Assembly: GCA_963281255.1 (NCBI GenBank)
Contig: OY725492.1
Coordinates: 620,001 to 684,000, forward strand
DNA length: 64,000 nucleotides
From: Aphrocallistes beatrix
Taxonomy: Eukaryota; Porifera; Hexactinellida; Sceptrulophora; Aphrocallistidae
Reading direction: 5' to 3'
The notes under the pieces are model-generated. The model was not told the origin of the DNA and made no database searches. It worked only from the letters and a program-made list of their open reading frames with translations. Of this stretch, positions 48,534-60,500 are shown piece after piece. A program made the position numbers and the translations under genes. Every line of letters starts with the position of its first letter. The first letter of the stretch is position 1.

Positions 48534-51500
48534 CTAAATATATCTCTGTTTATAATCCTTTACTAAATTGGACCAAATGCTCACAGTCTGGGAAACAGAA
48601 AATTTGGTTGGAATTGCTTCACAGTTGAATTCTTTTCCTGAATTGAAGATAGTCTCACTCTTCGAGAAATCAATCAAACTCTCCCGCAAACTAAATAAAA
48701 AAAGAACAAAATTATTGAAAACTAATGACATTTCAGGACTAATCAAGACAATATATTTATTCATTGGTATATTATTAACAGTATTAGAGCATGAATTGTA
48801 TTTAAATAATAGAATGAACCAGGGATGCAGTCGAAATCATTTGAATAAATATAGTATAAGCCTAAAATCGTTAAGCATGCAGAATAGACCTTATGAATGT
48901 ATTGCCAGCATATATAAAGATGGTGTTAAAGTACTCATATCCGTTGCCAAATTTTTGATTAGTCATCATGTAATCGCGCAATAAGCTATATTGGTGACAA
49001 ATTTTGTGATTTTCAGATCCGTTTTAGCACTCTTTTAAGCGCTTTTATTGAGTAATTTTCCGCATAGGACCGGAATGTGAATGGGTTGATAGGAAAAAAA
49101 TGGATTTTTTATGGAGTGTTGCTACATTCCAGCGTTGTTATAAAAACGCATTTTAAACAGTTGGGCCATATCTTGAAAACTGTAATACCTAGGCATTCAA
49201 ATTTGATCGTTTTTGATAGACAATAGGCTACTTCCTATTAGGTTTTAATACAATTCGCAATTCTAAACTCTAGCTTTCGGGTTATTGGACAATTTACAAA
49301 TGCTACCAATGTAATTAATTGTCCAATAACCCGTAAGCTATTGAGTTAGGATTGCGAATTGTATTAACACCTAATAGGAAGTAGCCTATTGTCTATCAAA
49401 TACTCACTTTTTTCGCTTGGGGGGGCGCTCCTTACCTCATGCTGACTACCATTTTAATTTTAGCCTTAGAATGTATTATGTAGCATAACAAATTCAAATC
49501 AATTGTTGCCATTTTAAACTAACCATATTCTTTTTCTCTTGCTTATTATCACCATTTCTATACCATCAGGGGATTAAAGTTTCACGAAAAAACATATAAC
49601 TTTTTTACGGGAAGGAAGCGCCCCCCACTTCTATTTTTGGCAAAACACCATTCACATTCCAGTCCTATGCGGAAAATTACTCAATAAAAGCGCTTAAAAG
49701 AGTGCTAATACGGATCTGATAATCACAAAATTTGTCACCAATATAGCTTATTGCGCGATTACATGATGACTAATCAAAAATTTGGCAACTGATGTGAGTA
49801 CTTTAACATCATCTTTATATATTCCGGCAATACATTCAAGGTCTATTCTGCATGCTTAACGATTTTAGGCTTATACGATAATTATTCAAATTACTTCGAA
49901 CGCATCCTTGGTCCAAATTTACCATTCTACAGTCTTGCCTGAGTAAAGCAGGCTATAAAAGAACTTAATTATTCAAAAGAGATCAGAGAGTATTTTCAGA
50001 ATATAATCTCTCAATTTAGGTCATTTTAGAAAAAATATAGTATATATTTTTATATTTCCATATATTTGGAAAATGTTTGAGTAATAGCTATCCTTAAATA
50101 TTTTAAATTAACTAACTTGCAAGAGGAATCTACTGACTCATCTGTAATGCTCAAGTTAAACACTATAAAATCGTGCATTAGCGTTATTACTCCTTCTTGT
50201 TCCTTTAGATCTCTGGTGAATTCCCTAATATTTAATTCATCTGTTTTCTTCAAATAATTCGGAGATAAAGTTGGAAATGGAGGCTAAAAGGGTAAATAAT
50301 AAATTTATAACAATAAGAAGTAGTGTGATTTCCACATATTCAAAGTGAGATTCCCTACCCTAAATGGACAAAAAGTTTAGTATTAATAAAATTTAAAATT
50401 CGTACTTGATCAGTGCATTACCTGGCCGATATAAACAAATATCTTAGATTTGTGAATAGTTAATTTGTGCCAGAGTGATGATAGATGTTTAAGACAGCAA
50501 ATCTCATTGGCCTAAATAGATCATAAATTATCTTTATACAATAATATGACAATTATACAAATATGCAACTACTGCTAACCTTGCTGCTGATAAGATTATT
50601 CTTTTTCGGATATTTGAGAGTTTCGAGTAAGTAAGATGTAATTCGCTTGTTTGGCTGTCCTCCATCTGCAGAGGTGAAATTTACAACCATTTCAATCAGC
50701 GAAATTACTTCAGTTATCTCAATCGGATTAACTAATTCTTCTTTAATGGTATTCCAATCCAAATCCGACAATTCATCCTAAACAAATCCAAAACTTAAAG
50801 TTAATATTTCAATTTAAACCAATAAAGCTTACGTTGTATGTGATTATTGAGACTTAAAAATATTTGATTTGTTACTTAAGGAGTCTAGATTTCTTCAATG
50901 TTAGACAGATCTATTTTTTTCCATTTAATTTAGAATTTTTAGAATTTTCAAGCGATTAACGTGTTTACTTGAATTGAAAACAACAATTATTTGCCAAAAG
51001 ATCCGAAAAATTAAAAGTCAAACTTAAATTTTTTTTACACTTTCGAATCTTCGAGGGTCTTAGTAAAATACCATAGAATCATAAGAATAATAGTATTCAT
51101 AATAAATATTCTGTTAATAGCCGGTTTAAAGGATTTGATGGGAAATTTTGTATAAAATCGATTCCCAAGTAGACCAAGCAAGGGGAAAAATTTTATCACG
51201 AAAAGTCTGTTTTTCAGCAGTTTTTATAAGGTTTTTAATCCCAGGTTGAACTTTTTTTTCACTTTTCAAGATTAGGCCCCTTTATCGTAATTTACTCTTG
51301 GATTTTAGTCTCAACAATAGGTGTGTCAGAGTCAATGTGTCTTTTTTAGAATTAAAATGACCTAATTATTGATTATATAATTGAGGTATACCTGTTCGAT
51401 TTTGGACTTTAGTCGACGAAAGTAATCAACATTGCGCACTTGTTCAGGTAATTCTATGTCAAACTCTCCGAGGGATATAAAAGGTTTGGAGAAGATAAAT

Positions 51501-54500
51501 CGTTGTCCCAGTTCATTCTGTATCCCATTGAAGTCATAGTGAATAAGTGTTCCTTCTCCCATTCGAAAGGAGTATGTCGCATTGGATAGTATGACATTGT
51601 CTAGCTGATGCTTGTATTTGATTATGTGGGAAGGAGAAACAAGTGATAATGACACTCTTCTCTCAGAACTAGTGGAAATATAAAAATGCATGCATGCATG
51701 TAATATATGCTGTGGTGTAGTGCTCAAAATTAAAGTGGGGGAGCGCCTGTAAAACAGTATTTTACGCCAAAATGTTGGTAGGGCATGAACATAACTATAA
51801 ATGTTTTCACAAAAGGTTTTGCGACCGCCGCTCCTACATAATATTGCTAAAGAATAAGGTGACTCAAGAGAATAGAGAGAATTTACAATTAATACCAATT
51901 CGTCAAGGAAAACGCGCGATCTCTTTGAAAATTAGTGGGAAACGCCATCCTCTTGAAGATTAGTGAGGGAGCACCGCTCCCTCCCGCTCCCCCTGCACTA
52001 CAATCCCAATTATCTGTATGTATGTATGACAGTAAATTATATTTACTTACCTGGATGGCACATCAAAGACTTCAATATAATTGTGAATGAATGAGTTGTG
52101 CACTTCGACAAGCACTTTAATTAGCGACAGTAACAGACCTTCATCATCTCGACAGGATTTTCCAATTAAGTGTCTGATTTTTGTTGTTTTGTAATCGATC
52201 TTTTCATAGAAATATTCAGGAGGAAAATAATAGCCAGAATTAGGAATTTTGTTCTTAAATTCGTCCCAATCGATTTGTAAACTGGTGAAGAGATTTTTGA
52301 AATCTTCGCTTGAGTCGATTTTCCCTAAAAAAGTTTCAAAAGATCGGCTCATCATCATAGATATTCTATACTAATTGTATGAAGAGCATTTTACACATTA
52401 TAATCACTTTTTCCACTTCAAAAATTCTTTTTTGCTCATTATTTACTATTATACCAAAGGAAACTAACTACAGTAGAAACCAGGGTTACCGTGGGAATGG
52501 GAATCCCCATGGGATGGGAATGGGAATGATTTTTTCCCCCGTGGGGATCCCCATAGGATTCCTATGGGGATTCCCACAGGGTCCTATAGGAATCCTCATG
52601 GGAATTCCCACAATATACCTATAATGCAGTGGTTCTCAAACTTTTTCCCTGGCGACCCCCCTAACAATTGTCAAATGAATTAACGACCCTAATTTTTCAC
52701 TGCACATTTATTTAATCAAATAGAGTCAAATAATTATTACTTATACTACTATGTTTAATATAATTTATTAATGAAATGGGTGTAGTTGCTTTTCTTTAAC
52801 TAAAGTTTGATTTCCGGTTCCGTGTTTGCGAGTGCACAACGAAGATCATCTTCTACCTTTAATTTGTTTCTACTGCTAGTTTTAATTTGTCCTGAATTTC
52901 GAACCACAGTAAACCCATATTCAATACTGAATTGATACTGAAGGTATTTATACAAGATGTGCATATTGATCAAGAAGTCGAGTAATTACAACGTAGGTGA
53001 AAAGAACAAACTCAAGGCGTATCTATTGAAATGAGATAAACTAGTTTATCTTTTACACTTTTAACTAAAAGGAGTGAAGAATAAACTTGAATCAGAACTT
53101 GATAATAAATTTGAGTAAACATCGACGTGTACTTTCAAAATGAATTATATCTCGCGACCCCCTAGAAATTGTTCCGCGACCCCCAGTTTGAGAAACACTG
53201 CTATAATGATTCCCAATATCAGGGTTGCCGTGGGAATGGGAATGATTTTTTTCCCCCGTGGGGATCCCCATAGGATTCCTATGGGGATTCCCACAGGATT
53301 CCTATGGGAATGGGATGGGAATGGGAATTGAAATTTCATTCCCACGGCAACCCTGGTAGAAACTGTTTTTTTCTTACACCGGGTTATCCTTACTATCAGT
53401 TTATTCTTACTAATTTTCCCTGCATATATTAATTAATTTGTTTTCATAACAAATTTTCATCGGGTTTTTTTCTTACACCGAATTATCCTTGCTAATCGGT
53501 TTTCTTCTTACTCTTTATACGTATTGTAAGAAATTCCAGGTTTACTATTACATTCCATCGGTTTTTTATTACTCGCGGTTTATTCTTATAATCGGTTTAT
53601 TCTTACTTCGGTTTATCCTTACTATTGTTTATTCTTGCTATATTGATCTGAAAAGAAATAGTAGGGAAAAAAAAAGTTTTGACTGAATAAATAAGAGGGA
53701 ATAATGTCTGTTACTAATCTCTAATCCATATTAGTTGCTAAAAGTACTATACTAACAACCTAGTTTTACTGATTAGAAAATTCCTTTTAAAATTACCTTC
53801 ATTAATAAATTCTTGAAATTGACCGATTGATAATTCAGATATATCTTCAGAGTTGTAATGTTCCAAACATGTTTGAATCAACTTTATTCTGAGTCTGGCA
53901 TAATCAGGTAAATATCTTGTCGTATTTAGTAGTGGCTCGTCTTTCAAAAACTTTTCTAGGAGAGGATATTTTGCAGAAGTTTGAAAAGTTTGACAGTTAA
54001 AAACCTGGAAAAGATGTTCATAGGCAATAATATCTCTATGTCTCCATAACATTGAATGGATATTTTGGCTCTCTCCATCTTCGTAAAGTTTCCTAGATTT
54101 TATAATTGATAAAACAAGTTAGGTAAATACTTAAATTAAATACATTAACTTACATTAATAAATCTTTGTCACAATTATTTGACTTGAATATAACTGTTTT
54201 CATTTTTTCTTGAATATCCACATTTATATTTCTCTCAAGTTTATACATGTAAAATTTTTCAAAAAAAAATTCCCATCCTTCTCTCTCAACATTAGTTGTC
54301 AAATCTGTTGAAATTGAATCTAGTGAAAATGAATATATATAAATATATCTATATATATCTGTAACGAATTGATTGGAGAAACTGCAAGGCACAGAAAGCA
54401 GATTATTGGTATGTGGGAATCATTCAGCTATGGCTACACTAAGTTCTGACCTCAGACGAAAATGTCAATTTAATGATTTCTGAGTGATGTTGATTATAAC

Positions 54501-57500
54501 AGTAAGGCAAACGTATTTAGAGATGTTTTCTACCTTTTAATGAATGAATGTGAGTCTAGATGTCAAAAGGATGCCTCTGGCGGACACAAAGTGCCCGCCA
54601 GCCGCGGAGTCCAAGCAGCAAATCGCGCTTGTATTTTATAAACACAACAACTGTACTAGTATATATGTAGTTGAATTCAAAGGTTTGTATTTTAAAAGAA
54701 ATTAATCGACAGACCGATAGTGCGGCTTCATTAAAATACCAACCACATTTGTGAAAATTGTGCATACAGTAGAAGCTTTATAAGTGGGGCAAATTTACCC
54801 CATCCTTATTAGTTTTCATAAAAATAAACCTCTATAAGTGGGGGAGTGGGGGAACAGAAATTATTTCCCATTGAAATTAACCTCTTTAATTGAAGGGGAG
54901 GAGGAAAAGTGGTGGAAGAGCGGTATTCTGGACACTATATCGTCCATATATAAGGATATCCCCTTATTGGAAACTCACTAGAATAATACAAAATTGGAAT
55001 ATCAACCAAGAATAGAGTAAGTTACATAAAAAATTATATTTGCAAATAGTATAGTATTATCTTATTAAGCTACAACTTACAGAGACTTGTTTGTGATAAA
55101 TCCTCATGGATGATTAAATCAAACAGTAAATGCACGAGAAGAACCGCCTCTTCAAATGTCTTGTTGGTGATTGTGGCTACATCATTGATGTCCTGCACGA
55201 GGTGAAGATAAAAGTATTCTGAGTATGTGCTTTTTACAGAGATTGAATCAGTCAATTTTCCAATCACATGAGGAGAACAAAAGTGCTTTGTATGTAGAGT
55301 CCATATGAAAATGCTATGCATTAGTGCTCGGATAAGAGCTACTGAAATCGCAGTCAAGTTTCTAGATTGGTAGGAAATGTTCATAAATGTTTTATATAAA
55401 TCTTCCTTATGGGTAATTGATACCGCTTGTACTACCCTGTTCCACTTGTCTTTATCATATATCCTTACTATTAAAACTCTAAAATGGGTCTATTGATGAA
55501 GATTAAAACTCCGAAACGGTAAGTGATACAACTAATCGGGTTTCAAATTCGAAATCTTCGCATTCGAATTGGTTATTGTAGGATATTTCTAATCATTTAT
55601 TAATTCTCAATGTTTTCAAATTATCAATCACTGCCACCTTGTGCCACATATGTCCCTTTTTATCACTATACATGATGGTGATGTACTACCCCTTGTGCCA
55701 CAGGTTGATAATTTTACTCATTGGGTTGAGCAATTTATTACAAAAAATAGGCTCTTTTTAGAGCAGAAAATGCTATTGTTCTACCTCATTTAAAACATCG
55801 CTATCTGCATTTTTAACGCTTGATTTTTTATAGAGCAACAATAGGAAGGCTTAAATCCAAAAAAATGAAAATCTTCATTGGTCTACGATCTATACATTTT
55901 GAGATATGGCTTAATTAAACATTCAATTTGTTGTCTCCATAGCAACTGAGGAATGTATAGACATTCAAATTAAGATTTTCAAATTTTTTGGATTAAAGCC
56001 TATTGCGCAATTACATGATGACAAATCGAATTTTTGATAGCTGAATTGGATACTCTAATATAATATTTGTATATGGTAATAGTAATACATTTCAAAGGTC
56101 TATCGTATAAGGCTTTTGATTTATCGGTTTAATTAAATTTTGACGGTGTTAAAACTGGCCTTCTATTTTGGCCTTGTATTCGGTGGGTTGCATAGCTGTA
56201 TATATAGTAGGCTATGGCTACGAACACAATTAACTAACCTTATGCTAGTTGGGCGCTTACTTCTACAAAATGGATCTCCAAGTTTGTGTGGTATAAAATT
56301 AATTGATTTCATAAATTTTTCTCCTTCTTCCTTTCTATTTAATTTTCTTGATCTGATCTGACTTTGTCCAAGAGTATTTGGGCAATCAACACCCTAAATA
56401 TAATAAACACCGGGAAATTTTGTGATATTATTGATAACTGATTAAAATCACACTTAGTTTAATTCAGATTGTGGTTTGTAGATCACTTTTTTCCCAATGG
56501 AGAGGCATTCTCATTTAGCAAAATATTTATACACGTATATAATATACTTTATAGCCAAATCGAGTTCAGATATAAAGAGGTTAATATGTCACTAAAACGG
56601 ACAAGCATATACATAATATATTTGGATATGTGAAATGCCAACTCATTATGAGTGATGATGTCCTTCAGTTATTCTGAATTTGACCTATGCTCTCATGGTT
56701 TTTGTAAAGTAATCAATGAGTCGAGAGACACAAATTGTTTTCCAGCTCCATAGCGCAAGTGTGTGAAGCTCGTTCATAATATTTAATCAAGTAATAATGA
56801 TGATATATTTACGTAAATACATGTCCGGTACACACATTGCATCTCCCCTATATTACAACAAAGAGTTTAATACCTCGAAAATCGCAGGGAATAATTTATT
56901 TTGAAGAGCTGAAGGATTGTAGTGAATTAGTGTGAGAGGTTTTAGAAATTCCGTATGCTCGGTGTACTGTAGGAGAATCCCAACATGACACAGTACTCCT
57001 GCAATAAATACATTGTTCAGATGTGTATTTTCAGAAATCTTCATCTGTGGCATATTGAATAGTTTGTTATCTTGAATGCTAACAGCCAAAGATTGCAAAT
57101 CGATAGGCTCTTTGGGTAGACTATTGACAAGGATCTCTATTCTAGGATCTTTCTAAATAACAAAATAATGATAACAATGGGAATTTTTTAAAAGTACTTG
57201 ATAAGATTTTGATTATTGATAAAAACAAAAAAAGTGCATGTATGTAGTAAATCTGAAATTAATTTGCTTTCCTTGGAACTTACTTTCAATTCAATGTTTG
57301 ACCTTATTTCCAATTTTGCTGATTGAGTCAAGCCTTTTAGGCTTGTTAACTTTGAAACAAATTTAGTAAACAAAGCAAAAATTGTGTTTCGGTTGAACTT
57401 CTTTATTCCGATCTAAAATATACTTAAGTAAAAGCTCATATAAGATTGTATACATAGCAAATAAAATTATTTCAAATTTTCATAAACTAATTAATGTTGA

Positions 57501-60500
57501 ACCTTATATGAACACCAGGGAACTTTGTTCGTATTACACGGAATTCTTGATAACCGGAGTAAATTCAGGGCGGCGTGAGAGGGATCGCAGGGGTCGCGAC
57601 TGCGACCCCTGAGGACAATCTGTCGAGCTGCACGCGGGCCGAAATCTGTAACCGCGGCCCAATAGAATCAATAGAATCGAGATAACATGAAAACACGCTG
57701 ATTTATGCTCCAAGAAATAAAAAGAGGTTGGCTCGAAGAAATGAATGGATTTTGCAAAAAAATCCCAAAACCTTATATTGATTTATATTAACTTGGTGAA
57801 CTGAACTAACTATTTATAGTATAGCACAGATATAATAACTCTAAGATAGAACAATACCTTTATCTTTAGTTGTTGAGCTGTAGATTTTAAGTTTTTCTTT
57901 GCTTCTGTAAGATATTCCAATACTTCTTCATACGTTGTATCAATCCCATAGAATAGATCAAGATACGTTTCCTTTAAAAAAAACATTATAAATAAGTTAT
58001 AGGTGCGTCGGTTTATCAATGGAGACCAAGATGGGAACTTTTCCGTTAAAATTACAAATATACTAAAATAACAATGCTCTTCGTTACTAAGTAATTACCT
58101 TTGGTGTGTCTCCAAATATATATTTACGAGCAAAGAAAAATTGCATTCTCCAATCAAACTGATATTTCAACAATTCTCCATATCCAACATGAAAATATAA
58201 TGTTTTCAATAGATATAATTGAATTCTTTCTGAAAGATCAGGATTTCTTTTATTCTCTACAAGTTTAGCTAAATCATTAATAAGCATCTCTAGATTTGGA
58301 GGTTTAGTAGAAGTGCGAGAGACGGCTGTAGATATAAACGAATATCTTTGGCTGTTTATGTAATGACCATATAAATTAAATTCAACCATCCATTTTACCA
58401 TCCAATAAATCGAAAACTTTATCACAGCTACAGATTGAATCAACTCATGTGTTATTGCTTTGGAAGAAAAGGGTTTTAAAAGGTCACCATCTTTTAAGTG
58501 TAGTAATATGTAGCTGATGCCAGTTCCACATTCTTCCACTTTACATTGATAATGATGAGAATCCTAATAGAATAACAAGAACGTACAATATAAAAATTTT
58601 TAGGTTCAGGGGCAAAGCGCCTGGAAATTAACAATATTTATTTTATATTATGCCCAGTTTCAACGAAGTGTGTATATACTTCTCGAGAAAAAATAAAATG
58701 ATTGTAAAATTTCTCACAAAATTTCCGTACAATAAATCCTGACGGGAGGGGCACGTGCCTCCTGAGCCTCCCTTTCCCTGGCTACGCTATGGCGTATCGG
58801 TGCCTATGTACTATATACACAGTAGCTTCTTAAATTCAGTCATCTAGTAGCCTTATATATAAAATGCTATTGCAGCCGCATTTTATCCACTGATAGGTCA
58901 TCAACGGTATTTGTTATTAGACATACTATTTATCATAGGTGGCGATTTGAGCAAATTATTGGGGAGGAGAGATTTTTTTATCATCAGAGATTAACACAAT
59001 TAATTCACTTTCATTATAGTATATCAAGTAACATATGAGTTTATTAATGTTTATAGCCGATTAATTTCTTGAAACCATATAATAAATGTTCATAGTGAAC
59101 ACCAATAATATAATAATAGTGTGCATTACTTAACATTACTTCACTTTTCCTAAGTAGTTGGTGTAGATACATGTAATAAATATTGGGGGTAAAAGTACTC
59201 GCTTTCTTTAGATATTATTGGGGGGGCGAAAAGATACCTTCGCCCCCTCTAAAAATTATTGGAGGGGCAATCGCCCCCCCCCCCGCCCCCCAGGATCGCC
59301 GCCTATGCTATTTATGTACGTATTCAAAAGGCTGTCTTTACGAGGCGTATAGGGCGATACCCCTTAGAAGGAAAGCGCATTAACCTGATACGCCATAACG
59401 GGTGGAGGAGCGACATTTTCTGTTTGTTTAGTAAACAACCGAACAAAACGAATGTGAATATACAGATATTCCAATGTGTTAATTGCTTAATTTAATACTA
59501 ACCTCTAAACTTTGTAGAACAAGAAATGTAAGATTTTCTTCAAAAACATTTTTTTCTGATTCCAATCTGGAATATATTTCCTTCATATCCATAGCGATCT
59601 GGTCATTAAAAATGCTTGAAAACCTGAAAATAAATGTAAATTAAAAAGTACTTAATTTAATAAAAAAGTCTCAACAGATAATATATATTTAAAAAATAGG
59701 GATCAAAATCAATAATCTGAGAAACAAAATATGAAGCATGGGTATTACCTGCTTTCTGTGAAAAAATATTGCAATAAAATACATCGGAGAGATGGAGAAG
59801 GTTCAATTTCTTTGGAATTGAACAAATAAAATTTATTAAGTGGGTGCTTTTCTTTTTTGAAAGTTTGAGAATTTAATATGAATTTAATGAAAAACGTTTG
59901 AAGGTCATCTTTAATAGTTGTATCAGATGAAAAAGTAATATTCATTAGGAGCTGAAGGAAGAAATGTACAGCACGATCTTGAAAGAGATCCAATAGACTT
60001 TGATAACAACTGCAATAAATAAATATAACTGAAAGAGAACAGACAACTGACTTACATATTATTAATTATTAATGCAAAACCTAGCAATACACTTATTTTC
60101 AGTAACGATTGAACAATTTTCAATAGGTATCTCCATGCCATGTTCTATCATAAAAATTTCAAGTAATTATATTTTAAACTGTGGCTGGTAGAGAGATTCC
60201 TCCGGCCAGACACCAACACTTATTTTATAGAACTGTCCACCTATACTGCCACAGTAGAACCTCGCTACTACGAACACGGATAATACGAAACTCCGGATAA
60301 ATCAAAAACAGATATTTTGTCCCCTGCCCAGACGAGAATACATGTAAATCAATCCGATACGAATTCCAGATTATACGAAATTTCGACCGCCCCCTGGTAT
60401 TCGTATTAACGAGATTCTACTGTACATAAGATCATAGATCCTATAGAATAGTATAGGAACCACACTAAAATCGTGAGGGGAGAAGAGGGTTCACGTGCAA

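Noticed and set aside
48568..48984. 138-residue plus-strand frame
   Set aside because: It is the antisense of the last exon of copy B running into a fold-back element.
54768..54960. Possible MITE beginning acagtagaagctttataagt
   Set aside because: No inverted right end was found.
57568..57660. GC-rich block with gctgcacgcgggccg
   Set aside because: It resembles one end of the 17704-18488 element, but a second end and target duplication are missing. Probably a fragment.
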